Source: Methanothrix sp.
Lineage (GTDB): Archaea > Halobacteriota > Methanosarcinia > Methanotrichales > Methanotrichaceae
NCBI GenBank assembly: GCA_011620785.1
Contig: WOYM01000074.1
Location: forward strand, 1-21,425
Length of the DNA stretch: 21,425 bases
Direction of reading: 5' to 3'
The translations under genes and the position numbers were made by a program. The notes under the pieces were generated by a model, which saw only the letters and a program-made list of their open reading frames with translations, searched no databases and was not told the origin of the DNA. Positions 1-7,105 of this stretch are shown here, piece by piece (position 1 is the first letter of the stretch; each line of letters starts with the position of its first letter).

Positions 1-923
1 TCTAATGAACCAATCAGAAGGTGAGAATTTCCTTTAACAGGCGTGATTTCATCCGTTAAGCCATGCAACATGGCAAGCATCTTATTATATAAATATGCCA
101 TGCCATGTCTTGAGGCAAAGCCGAATGTTAGTATTTCTGTGATCAGCAAAGAAGGACCAAGCAGCAACAAACACTCTGTGGAGAGGTATTTTCTCAGGAT
201 TGTGTATCTTCCTTTCTCTAAATGGTATAGTTTTTTAGGTGACATTTTTAGAGTATAATCGTGCTTGACAGTCGATTGAGGGATATATAGTATTTTGAAT
301 CCGTTTAAATTGGCTCTCCACGACAAATCAGCATCATCATTATACATGAAAAATCTCTGATCAAAACCGCCAAGGCTTAAGTAGAGATCTCGTCTAATCG
401 CAAAAGAGCAACCAGAGAATCCGCTAACCCGCGTTTTGCAGAATGGCATATCAATGGGACATCCCAGTCCTCTGGTGAAAGTTAAGCCTGAGAAATGATT
501 GATAGCGCCACAGGTATTGATAAGCTCACCGTCATATGTTAGGATTTTAGGAGTGGTGATGAGTTTATCCTCATTTCTTAATGGTTCGATGAGCTCTCTT
601 AACCATCTCTCTTCCACAATGGTATCAGGATTGAGAATGACGATATATTTGCCAGATGCATATTTAACTCCTTCATTATTTCCTGCCCCATAACCCGCAT
701 TCTCCTGATTTTTGATCAGCCTGACATGGGGGTATTTTTCCCTCAGGATCTGGCAGCTATCATCACTGGAATTATTATCGACTGCAATGATCTCGTGAGG
801 GTAGTCCTGCCTCATGATAGAGTCAATGCATGGCTCAATATAGCGACTGCTATTGTAAAGGACTATTATTATGCTGGCTAATTCGTCCCCGTCTCCGGCG
901 TGCCCTCTCATTTGTCTCTCCAT
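1..923 (-). CDS. Family-2 glycosyltransferase (3' end outside window)
   Basis: My reverse-strand translation gives an open frame of about 307 codons that continues past the left edge, so the C-terminus is missing. It begins near the N-terminus with a GT-A Rossmann strand (SIIIVLYNSSRYIE), then VDNNSSDDS and an NPDT motif in the place of the family's DxD metal/nucleotide-sugar site. Further on come the GCSFAIRR and GGFDQRFFMYNDDADLSWR segments typical of rhamnosyl-type GT2 enzymes, where the acidic residues would lie near the acceptor base. A hydrophobic stretch (LLLLGPSLLITEILTFGF) near the edge may be membrane-associated. The start ATG at 923 is preceded by GAGGATC; a second ATG at 911 is possible. 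It lies 14 bases after the next gene upstream, so the two are probably cotranscribed and may build a surface glycan or glycolipid. The sugar and acceptor cannot be told. Confidence 0.88.
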   Translation of the reverse strand, partial: MERQMRGHAGDGDELASIIIVLYNSSRYIEPCIDSIMRQDYPHEIIAVDNNSSDDSCQILREKYPHVRLIKNQENAGYGAGNNEGVKYASGKYIVILNPDTIVEERWLRELIEPLRNEDKLITTPKILTYDGELINTCGAINHFSGLTFTRGLGCPIDMPFCKTRVSGFSGCSFAIRRDLYLSLGGFDQRFFMYNDDADLSWRANLNGFKILYIPQSTVKHDYTLKMSPKKLYHLEKGRYTILRKYLSTECLLLLGPSLLITEILTFGFASRHGMAYLYNKMLAMLHGLTDEITPVKGNSHLLIGSL

Positions 924-937
924 AGTGATCCTCTTAG

Positions 938-1870
938 CTAGTCCGCCTCTTTTTTTTGCCTTCCCTGCGCAATAAGCTCTCTTTTAAACTCGTGCATTAC
1001 CCTTGAGAGTATATGGAGAACCATACCTGTGAGCGCGAGAAATAATCCCAGCAGCACAAGCAAGATCATTATTAAAGCAAGGCCGTATTGCATGCTCCCT
1101 CCATGAGCAAAGGCTTGGAGGAATTCCAGCCCCATTAATATTCCTGCCGCCGCCATTGCCAATCCGGGAATGGTGAAGCATATTAGAGGCTTTCGCAGCT
1201 GCATGTCCTGCAAGACATTGATCAATACCCTGAGTCCATGGACCACCGGGTTCTCTGAGGAGCAATTCACATCATAGCGCACCCCGATTTCTACCTCCTT
1301 GATGCGCAGGCCCGCAGAAGCAGCGTCGGCCAGCATCTCGCTCTCTATTGCCAGCCCCTTCTGTTCAAAACGGAATATCCCCTTGGTCCGGCCAGCAAAG
1401 GCCCTGAATCCGCTCTGGGTATCGGTTACTGATAGGCCACAGCCTATGTTGGTGGCCACATCCAGAACCTTCTGGCCCATTCGACGATATATGGGCGTAT
1501 CTCTCTTATTGCCGTTGAGATAACGGCTGCCGTTGACCATATCCGCTTCTCCCTCTAGTATGGGACGAACCAGGCGAGGGATGTCAGCCGGATCGTGCTG
1601 CCCGTCGGTGTCGATGGTGACGATAACTGCATCGCCATTGAGTAAGGAGAAGCCAGTCTTGAGGGCCGCTCCCTTTCCCAGGTTCATTTCATGGCGCAGC
1701 ACCTGAGCGCCTGCCAGCGCTGCAACCTCAGCGGTTCGGTCGAGACTGCCATCATCTACTACTATCACCCGGTCAGCGAACTTGCGGGTGCGCAGGACGA
1801 TGCTGCCTATTGATACCTCCTCGTTATAGGCAGGCAATATGGCTGTGATCTCCCCCACCAAAGTCTCCAC
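938..1870 (-). CDS. Dolichyl-phosphate-mannose-synthase-like GT2 with C-terminal membrane helices
   Basis: 310 residues. The N-terminal GT-A domain shows ITAILPAYNEE, VIVVDDGSLDRT and TIDTDGQHDP, the DxD-containing motif that binds metal and nucleotide sugar. This is the pattern of polyprenyl-phosphate glycosyltransferases (DPM1/GtrB-like), which load a sugar onto a lipid carrier at the cytoplasmic membrane face. About residues 228-256 and 262-288 are two strongly hydrophobic helices, followed by a basic tail (KRELIAQGRQKKEAD). The start is GTG at 1870, because an in-frame TGA lies two codons upstream; no clear ribosome-binding site is seen, and an AT-rich TATA-like stretch (TTTTATTATTATT) about 27 bases upstream suggests a nearly leaderless transcript. 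It is followed after 14 bases by another glycosyltransferase, suggesting a shared glycan pathway. The donor sugar is unknown. Confidence 0.88.
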   Translation of the reverse strand: METLVGEITAILPAYNEEVSIGSIVLRTRKFADRVIVVDDGSLDRTAEVAALAGAQVLRHEMNLGKGAALKTGFSLLNGDAVIVTIDTDGQHDPADIPRLVRPILEGEADMVNGSRYLNGNKRDTPIYRRMGQKVLDVATNIGCGLSVTDTQSGFRAFAGRTKGIFRFEQKGLAIESEMLADAASAGLRIKEVEIGVRYDVNCSSENPVVHGLRVLINVLQDMQLRKPLICFTIPGLAMAAAGILMGLEFLQAFAHGGSMQYGLALIMILLVLLGLFLALTGMVLHILSRVMHEFKRELIAQGRQKKEAD

Positions 1871-2224
1871 CCATCATTGCTATACAATAATAATAAAATT
1901 GGCCATTACTGCATTACGATTCGACCAATTAATTCTATAATATTCTGGCAGCATAATCAGCTGACTATTGCAGGGCACAAGGAATATAAAAATGCTTTGG
2001 GCTATCATTTTCTATAGCATAAGCTAATTGCGCCAGTGCCTCCTATCATCGAATCAATTCAGCTGCTGGCCTGGCCATATATGCAATCTTGATGCAGGTG
2101 ATAATTATATGTATGACCGAGGGAGCTGGATAAGTTGCCTGCTTTAAAAAGTTTAGGAATCAGGAGTATGTATTGAATGGATAATATGAATGCAATTCAT
2201 TCAATTCTTTTCATACCTATGATC
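1871..2224. other. 354-base intergenic region between two minus-strand units
   Basis: No convincing gene. It is AT-rich. The side near 1871-1905 holds a TATA-like stretch for the glycosyltransferase pair. The far side (2162-2241) holds an interrupted inverted repeat overlapping the end of the metallo-beta-lactamase gene. A frame running forward from 2177 is only the mirror of that gene's 3' end. No tRNA-like T-loop sequence was seen. Confidence 0.6.
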
Positions 2225-2241
2225 TCACCTTACATACTCCT
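2162..2241 (-). terminator. Interrupted inverted repeat, possible terminator of the asd-to-MBL run
   Basis: AGGAGTATGTA at 2162-2172 is the exact reverse complement of TACATACTCCT at 2231-2241, which sits inside the last codons of the metallo-beta-lactamase gene. Immediately inside the left arm, ATTGAATG (2172-2179) matches CATTCAAT (2198-2205), so two paired blocks are contiguous on the left but separated by about 25 bases on the right. On the minus strand the structure is followed, about 12 bases later, by a T5 run (2150-2146). Terminator function is inference; a remnant of a small mobile repeat is the alternative. Confidence 0.4.
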
Positions 2242-3202
2242 CGATCAGATCAAGACAGGTCGTATCCATGCCGCATTGCTGCAGATAGTGAGCCAAAAGG
2301 CTTGCCCTCTCGCTGGCCGGATGGTAGACCAGGAGCTTTCGGGGCGATATATGCTCTATCATCCTCATCAGTCCCCTAAAGTCCAGATGGTCGCTGAGCT
2401 GGATGGTGGGGTAATGACTATCCCTTCGCCCGGTTAAAAAGTACTTATTTCTTCCCGGCACCTGATAAAGGCTCCAGGGAGTGACCACATTAAAGCCGCT
2501 ACCGTTAACCGGGGTCAGGGGTCCTGCCACCTCTTTCATCAATTCCCGTGTCAGGGCCAGGCACTTCTCGTCCATGCCGATCTCATCCTTGTAGCCCATG
2601 GCCCTCATCAAAGCCACTGCTCTCTGGGCTTTGCCGAAGGCATATGCACCGAAGCTAGCCCCCTCCTCCAAAGCCTCATAAAACCCGGCCAGATCATCCT
2701 CGAAGATACAGGAGGGATCATAGGGATCGCCATAGTTGGCCTCGGTGACCAGATAGTCGCAGCGAGGAAGGTGATGGTAGTCCTTAACATCCCCTGTGAC
2801 CAGCACCTTCTCCCCGGTCTCCGTCTGCCAGGAGAAGGCAGAGGAGCCTATGGTGTGGCCGGTGGGATGGGTGTTAACCCTGACCTCACCCACCATGATG
2901 CTCTCGCCCACCTCAAAGGTTCGGCCCATGTACTCCCGGCCATAACGAATCTCTAGAGCGCGGGCCGTCTGGACGGAAGCCACCGCTCTTGGTGAGTTCA
3001 TGGCTGACTTGCCATAGTGATCGCTATGGGCATGGGTGATGAGATAGGCATCCGGCTGGGTGCAAGCCTTGGGGGCGCGGCTGGTATCTATGGAGAATAG
3101 ATGGGAATCGAAGCGAATGGCAAGGTGGGGCGCACAGCTGCCGCGGCTGTTGATCCTTCTGACTGGCTCAATTCCGCCCATCGATTTGCCGCCCTCCTGC
3201 AT
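2225..3202 (-). CDS. Metallo-beta-lactamase-fold nuclease-like protein (SNM1/Artemis-like)
   Basis: 325 residues. The metal site motif HAHSDH (about residues 57-62) is the HxHxDH signature of the metallo-beta-lactamase fold, followed by GHTIGSSAF, VLVTGDV (metal-bridging Asp) and, near the end, SDHLDF and VYHPAS. The layout, with a distal region resembling beta-CASP motifs, fits the SNM1/Artemis/Pso2-like or mRNA-end-processing exonuclease annotation common in archaea; substrate (DNA or RNA) is not decidable from sequence. The start ATG at 3202 has GGAGGG about eight bases upstream; Met8 (3181) also has a GGAGG in front, so the first seven residues are uncertain. It is the last gene of the minus-strand run, 46 bases after the thioredoxin gene. 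The 3' end forms one arm of an inverted repeat. Confidence 0.85.
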   Translation of the reverse strand: MQEGGKSMGGIEPVRRINSRGSCAPHLAIRFDSHLFSIDTSRAPKACTQPDAYLITHAHSDHYGKSAMNSPRAVASVQTARALEIRYGREYMGRTFEVGESIMVGEVRVNTHPTGHTIGSSAFSWQTETGEKVLVTGDVKDYHHLPRCDYLVTEANYGDPYDPSCIFEDDLAGFYEALEEGASFGAYAFGKAQRAVALMRAMGYKDEIGMDEKCLALTRELMKEVAGPLTPVNGSGFNVVTPWSLYQVPGRNKYFLTGRRDSHYPTIQLSDHLDFRGLMRMIEHISPRKLLVYHPASERASLLAHYLQQCGMDTTCLDLIEEYVR

Positions 3203-3248
3203 CCTCTTTGTCCCTCCTCTGCCCTGAGCTTAATCGATGCCGCTTTTT

Positions 3249-3518
3249 TCAAAAGGACTCGTTGATGGCATCGGCCAGCTCCTTCTCAGAGGCGACCCCC
3301 ATCCATCTCTTGATCTCTACGCCATCCCTCTCCAGTATCAATGTGGGCACCACAAATATGCCCTTCTCCATGGCCAGGTCTCCCTCCCGGTCAACATTGA
3401 TCTTTTTGAAATCAGCCACATCCTTCATCTTCTCGGCCAATGCCTCGAAGATGGGACCCTGCTGCTTGCACGGCCCGCACCAGTCTGCATAAAAGTCCAT
3501 CAGTATTGGCTTTGTCAT
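3249..3518 (-). CDS. Small thioredoxin-family protein
   Basis: 89 residues with the redox motif WCGPC (Cys14 and Cys17) following MDFYADW, and the cis-proline segment VVPTLIL near residue 57. The length is at the short end for thioredoxins (usually 100-110), because the first alpha/beta unit is trimmed, as in many archaeal thioredoxin/glutaredoxin hybrids. It should reduce protein disulfides in the cytoplasm; there is no signal peptide. A GAGGAGG site just before the ATG supports the start. It begins 3 bases after the siroheme decarboxylase-like gene, so the two are very likely translated from one message. Whether it serves the heme enzymes or is a general reductant is unknown. Confidence 0.9.
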   Translation of the reverse strand: MTKPILMDFYADWCGPCKQQGPIFEALAEKMKDVADFKKINVDREGDLAMEKGIFVVPTLILERDGVEIKRWMGVASEKELADAINESF

Positions 3519-3521
3519 TAT

Positions 3522-3986
3522 TTATTCCTCCTCTTCACACATTATATCGAATTTGACTCCGATCTTAAATATCCTGCCCGTGGGGAGAACTAGCATCTTT
3601 CGCCCGGTGCGTTTTCTGATCTCCTCCAGCACCTCTTGAATGCGCTCCTCAGTTGCTGAGACGGTAAACCACATATTGTAGCCGCTCTCATTTGGCCGGA
3701 GGTAGTTATGAGAGACTTCTTGGTACTGATTAACGAACTCGGCCAAACCATCCGCTTCTTCTGGGGAGACCTGAAGAGCGGCCAGAATTCCGCTCCGTCC
3801 CAGCCTGCGCAGGTCGAGGATGGGGCCGATCCTCCTCACTAGCCCCTCTTTTTGCAGACCGTCCAGCCTTTCAATGACCTCCTTCTCCTCCAGGCTTAAG
3901 AGTCCTCCCAGATACTCGAAGGGTTTGGGAGTCAGAGGGAATCCCTCCTGAACCAGGGAGAGCAGCCGAAGATCGATCTCATCCAT
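3522..3986 (-). CDS. Siroheme decarboxylase subunit-like protein (Lrp/AsnC fold)
   Basis: 154 residues from ATG 3986, chosen because GGAGG lies 7 bases upstream; a longer frame reaches into the preceding gene and is unlikely. The N-terminal half is an AsnC/Lrp-type winged helix (MDEIDLRLLSLVQ, then VIERLDGLQKEGLVRRIGPI); the C-terminal half is the ligand-binding ferredoxin-like domain with the HNYLR motif and YNMWFTVSA typical of AhbA/AhbB. In the alternative heme pathway AhbA and AhbB together remove two acetate carboxyls from siroheme to give 12,18-didecarboxysiroheme. Its position 2 bases after an ahbD-like gene strongly supports this role over transcription regulation. Only one of the two subunits is present in this window, and which of A or B it is cannot be fixed from sequence alone. 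Confidence 0.85.
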   Translation of the reverse strand: MDEIDLRLLSLVQEGFPLTPKPFEYLGGLLSLEEKEVIERLDGLQKEGLVRRIGPILDLRRLGRSGILAALQVSPEEADGLAEFVNQYQEVSHNYLRPNESGYNMWFTVSATEERIQEVLEEIRKRTGRKMLVLPTGRIFKIGVKFDIMCEEEE

Positions 3987-3988
3987 CC

Positions 3989-4954
3989 TTATGCCTCCAG
4001 GCGGCATGAAGGATCGGACTGCAGATAATCTCCAGTCAGGGCATAGGCCCGGGCCCGGCAGCCGCCGCAACTTCGGGAAAACTCACACCGTCCGCATTTT
4101 CCCTTCAGCCTTCCCTCACGCAAGGCTTGAAGCTCGGGAGAGTTCTCCCATATCTCTATAAAATTCTTTTCCCTGACGCTTCCGACCCGGAGAGGAAGAT
4201 AGCCGCAGGGATAGACCTCACCCTTGCGGGATACGAATACAAACCTCCTTCCGGCCAGACATCCTCCGCTCCCTCTTCCATGGCCCGGCCTCTTCAGGCG
4301 GGCGTACTGGGGAGCGCAGGTGACCTGCACCTCCAATGTCCTTCGATCCATCTCTCCCTCTATCTGGCGGAGCATCTCCTCCTGCCGCACGGGAGTGATG
4401 ACGTCCTCCTCCCTTCCCCGGCCCGTAGGTACCAGAAAGAAGATGTGAAGCGCTGCTGCACCCAGCTTCTCCGCCAAGTCGAAGATCCGGATGAGCTCGG
4501 ATTGGTTCTTCCGGGTGACTGTGAAGTTGATCTGGAAGTCGACCCGGCCGCGGAGATTCTCTATCCCCTTAATCGACTGCTTGAAGCTCCCCTGGCCGCG
4601 GCCAAGGTCGTGCATCGCAGCGTCTGCCCCATCCAGGCTGATGCTCACCCTGCTGACCCCGGAATCGGCAATCTCCTTCGCCAGCCTCTGGGTTATCAGG
4701 GTTCCGTTGCTGGCCAATGAGACCCGGATGCCAAGAGATACGGCAAGCCTGATGATCTGAAATAGGTCGGGCCGCAGCAGAGGCTCTCCCCCGCTGAGGA
4801 TGAGCATCGGCTTCAGGGGAGCAATGCTCTCTACGAACCTTTTGGCCTCATCTGTGTCCAGCTCGCCCTGGTCCGTCTCATGAGAGGCAGAAGCGCGGCA
4901 GTACTGACATGATAGGTTGCAGGTGGCCGTCAACTCCCAGGCTATGATCAACAT
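3989..4954 (-). CDS. ahbD: AhbD-like radical SAM heme synthase
   Basis: 321 residues. CNLSCQYC at residues 12-19 is the CX3CX2C radical SAM [4Fe-4S] site; LILSGGEPLL is the GGE motif that contacts S-adenosylmethionine. The C-terminal SPASM/twitch-like region has several cysteines (GGCLAGRRF, VYPCGY, GKCGRCEFSRSCGGCRARAYA, SDPSC) that would hold an auxiliary cluster. The opening IAWELTATCNLSC and the ending CRARAYALTGDYL match AhbD (heme synthase, oxidative decarboxylation of Fe-coproporphyrin III propionates) better than AhbC. ATG 4954 is the first start after an in-frame TGA; no good ribosome-binding site precedes it, so it may be coupled to asd, which ends 39 bases upstream. An alternative is a different SPASM peptide-modifying enzyme, less likely given the neighbour. 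Confidence 0.85.
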   Translation of the reverse strand: MLIIAWELTATCNLSCQYCRASASHETDQGELDTDEAKRFVESIAPLKPMLILSGGEPLLRPDLFQIIRLAVSLGIRVSLASNGTLITQRLAKEIADSGVSRVSISLDGADAAMHDLGRGQGSFKQSIKGIENLRGRVDFQINFTVTRKNQSELIRIFDLAEKLGAAALHIFFLVPTGRGREEDVITPVRQEEMLRQIEGEMDRRTLEVQVTCAPQYARLKRPGHGRGSGGCLAGRRFVFVSRKGEVYPCGYLPLRVGSVREKNFIEIWENSPELQALREGRLKGKCGRCEFSRSCGGCRARAYALTGDYLQSDPSCRLEA

Positions 4955-4993
4955 GTTGCGATCAGAGCATACTGCTTTTCAATTGCTGCCAAT

Positions 4994-6022
4994 TTAAAGC
5001 AGTCCTTTCTTGACCAGCAGCTCGGCATTGAGTATGCTCGCACCTGCTGCACCCCGGACGGTATTGTGGCCAATGCAGATGAACCTGATTCCCGACCGGA
5101 TCCTGCCCACAGAAATGGACATTCCGTTGCCTCGCATGCGGTCCAGCCTGGGCTGGGGCCGGTCTGGTTCGTCCTTGACTATGAGCGCCTTCTTGGGCGA
5201 GGTGGGCAGCTCTCCCAGGCCCGGATCGAAGTCCCGCATGGCCTGTCTCACCTCTTCTGGGGTGGGGTCATCTCTCATCTTCACCCAGATGGCCTCGGTG
5301 TGGCCGTCCATCACCGGAACCCGGTGGCAGCTTGCGCTTATGGTGAAGTCGGCGTTGATGATCCTCTCCCCGTCAAAATGGCCCAGGATCTTCTGCGGCT
5401 CCGTCTCAACCTTCTCCTCCTCCCCGCCGATATAGGGAATGACGTTCCCTAAAATCGCCATGGAGGGCACGCCCTCATAGCCTGCTCCGCTCACCGCCTG
5501 CATGGAGGCCACATGCACGCTCTCTATCCCGAACTTCATCAGGGGCTTGAGAGGAAGGGTGAACATGATGGTTGTGCAGTTGGGATTGGTGGTGAGGAAT
5601 CCCTCCCAGCCCCTCTTCTCCCTCTGCACCTTTATTATGTCCAGGTGCTCGTGGTTGCACTCCGGTATGAGCAGGGGGACATCCTCCACCATGCGATATG
5701 AGCTGGTATTGCTGGCCACAGCACAGCCGGCAGCAGCGAAGGCAGGCTCTACAGACATGGCATCGGCGGCGGGAAGAGCGGAGAAGACTATATCGGCATC
5801 CACCTCTCTTGGATCGACATTGACCACCGTCATCTCTGCTATGTCATCGGGAAGCTCGCTCTCCAGACGCCATTTTGCCGCCTCGCGGTACTTCTTGCCC
5901 GCGCTCCTCTCCGATGCGGCAAGGCTGGTGAGCTCAAACCAGGGATGGCTCTTCAGTCCTTCTATGAAACGCTGTCCAACGGCACCGGTGGCACCTAAGA
6001 CGCCTGCTTTGATCTTGGCCAT
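4994..6022 (-). CDS. asd: Aspartate-semialdehyde dehydrogenase
   Basis: 342 residues, a normal length for the archaeal/fungal-type enzyme. It shows the NADP-binding GATGAVGQ (residues 10-17), the catalytic cysteine in TTNPNCTTI (Cys149) and the acid/base segment RVPVMDGH (His241). It reduces aspartyl phosphate to L-aspartate 4-semialdehyde in the cytoplasm, the branch point for lysine, threonine, methionine and, in this genome, ectoine, since EctB uses this aldehyde. The start ATG has AGGTGAT 5 bases upstream, a strong site, and a TATA box about 45 bases upstream. It is the first gene of the five-gene minus-strand run. No aspartokinase lies beside it. Confidence 0.95.
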   Translation of the reverse strand: MAKIKAGVLGATGAVGQRFIEGLKSHPWFELTSLAASERSAGKKYREAAKWRLESELPDDIAEMTVVNVDPREVDADIVFSALPAADAMSVEPAFAAAGCAVASNTSSYRMVEDVPLLIPECNHEHLDIIKVQREKRGWEGFLTTNPNCTTIMFTLPLKPLMKFGIESVHVASMQAVSGAGYEGVPSMAILGNVIPYIGGEEEKVETEPQKILGHFDGERIINADFTISASCHRVPVMDGHTEAIWVKMRDDPTPEEVRQAMRDFDPGLGELPTSPKKALIVKDEPDRPQPRLDRMRGNGMSISVGRIRSGIRFICIGHNTVRGAAGASILNAELLVKKGLL

Positions 6023-6063
6023 TATAAATCACCTAAATTGTGATGGGGACTTAAGCTAGGGAT

Positions 6064-6075
6064 GTATATATTTAT
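6064..6075 (-). promoter_or_regulatory. TATA box for the asd operon
   Basis: On the minus strand this reads ATAAATATATAC, a good archaeal TATA element, about 45 bases before the asd ATG. Transcription would start roughly 25 bases downstream, leaving a leader of about 20 bases that includes the AGGTGAT ribosome-binding site. Function is inferred from position. Confidence 0.55.
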
Positions 6076-6124
6076 TGTCCGGATGATGGAGCAAAAAAAA
6101 GTTCTGGGTTTTTCAAGGGGGAAC

Positions 6125-6694
6125 TCACTGCCCCACGCAGGACCTCCTCTGAATGCCATAGCTTTTGGCGAACTCGCAGTTTACCTCCACCACTTCCTCA
6201 TTGAAGTCCTTGAGGCTCTCCGGCACGCGGCCAAGAGCATCCGCCTTCTCCTGAGTATCGACGACTGTACCGTGGGGCACGAAGCTTCCCTCCGCTAGGG
6301 TGACCCCTATGACTGCTGCCAGGTGGCCGACAAAGCATTTCTTTCCCAGGGTTGAGGCGTGAACCACGGAGTTGAAGCCCACAAAACACTCGTCTCCCAT
6401 CCTTATGGGTCCGTGAATGACTGCACCATGGGCGATGGACACATTCTCTCCCAGCTCGATGGAGCTTCCCTTGAGGCCGTGAAAGACGGCGCTGTCCTGA
6501 ATGTTGCATTCATCACCAATGATTATGGGGCTGGCTTCATCCGCCCGCAGGGATACGGATGGAGCGATATAGACATCCTTGCCGACGCGCACATCGCCTA
6601 TGATCGTCGCCGATTCATCCACATAGGATGAGGAATGTATCTGGGGCACGATCTCAGTGCTATTCCATGAGGTTTTGCAATTGGCCTTGAGCAT
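6125..6694 (-). CDS. Gamma-class carbonic anhydrase (CamH-like)
   Basis: 189 residues from ATG 6694. Left-handed beta-helix hexapeptide repeats run through the protein (IIGDVRVGKDVYIAP, IELGENVSIAHG, RMGDECFVGFNSV). Compared with Cam of Methanosarcina, Arg50, Asp52, Gln66 and the three zinc ligands His72, His89 and His94 are conserved, so it should hydrate CO2 to bicarbonate. The acidic loop after His72 that carries the proton-shuttle Glu84 in Cam is absent, as in CamH. There is no signal peptide, so it should be cytoplasmic. The start at 6694 is preferred over 6724 because GGTGGTG sits five bases before it, whereas the longer start has its GGTGA touching the ATG. In an acetate-using methanogen it could help handle CO2 from acetyl cleavage. 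Confidence 0.9.
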   Translation of the reverse strand: MLKANCKTSWNSTEIVPQIHSSSYVDESATIIGDVRVGKDVYIAPSVSLRADEASPIIIGDECNIQDSAVFHGLKGSSIELGENVSIAHGAVIHGPIRMGDECFVGFNSVVHASTLGKKCFVGHLAAVIGVTLAEGSFVPHGTVVDTQEKADALGRVPESLKDFNEEVVEVNCEFAKSYGIQRRSCVGQ

Positions 6695-6924
6695 TTTAGC
6701 ACCACCTTTTAGTTTATTCTCCATTCACCTTAAAAGAGATTGCCATTAAAGATGATTTCCAATGGATTTTGTTAGCCATTATCTTTAGCCATAGATTGTC
6801 GCATCAGTCTTCTTTTATGCATTTGGATAGACATAAGGACCATGTTTTTATTATGGAGAGTGCCATTTGGTTCTTACTGAAATATATAATATCATAACGT
6901 ATAATCGCAATAATTACCGCCAAA

Positions 6925-6932
6925 TTTAAATA
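6925..6932 (+). promoter_or_regulatory. TATA box upstream of the MFS carrier
   Basis: TTTAAATA, an archaeal consensus TATA box. If used, transcription would begin near 6955 and leave a leader of about 150 bases before the MFS start at 7106. The weaker TTTATAAA at 7002-7009 would give a leader of about 75 bases. Which is used cannot be told from sequence. Confidence 0.5.
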
Positions 6933-6966
6933 CATGAGGGACAAAATTGAATAAAGTCATTGAATA

Positions 6967-6992
6967 ATCCTCCAAAGGTGCTGATGGAGGAT
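6967..6992 (+). repeat. 8-base-pair hairpin in the MFS leader
   Basis: ATCCTCCA (6967-6974) and TGGAGGAT (6985-6992) are exact reverse complements separated by a 10-base loop (AAGGTGCTGA). The right arm is followed by AAGGAGGG. It lies between the best TATA box and the MFS gene, so it would be in the mRNA leader or act as an operator. Role is unknown. Confidence 0.5.
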
Positions 6993-7105
6993 AAGGAGGG
7001 ATTTATAAAATTGTACTTATGGGTGTTTATTGGTTGTCTTCGAATATTCTATTAATTTCACGTATTGTATAAGGATAAATTAATCTTAACTGTGGGTGTT
7101 AAGTT

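Larger units (their letters stand above)
6695..7105. other. Divergent AT-rich spacer between carbonic anhydrase and MFS genes
   Basis: No supported gene. On the minus side, CTCTTTTAAGG near 6728-6738 is a weak TATA candidate for the carbonic anhydrase. On the plus side there are two TATA-like sites, TTTAAATA at 6925-6932 and TTTATAAA at 7002-7009, and a hairpin (ATCCTCCA 6967-6974 with TGGAGGAT 6985-6992). A 23-codon frame opens at 6984 (ends 7055) behind AGGTG, overlapping the hairpin arm; its coding status is doubtful. Confidence 0.6.

Noticed and set aside
3522..3986. Lrp/AsnC-type transcription regulator interpretation
   Set aside because: The HNYLR-type motif and the ahbD neighbour fit siroheme decarboxylase better.
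4127..4720. 197-codon plus-strand frame opposite the AhbD gene
   Set aside because: Antisense shadow of a well-supported radical SAM gene; no family features.
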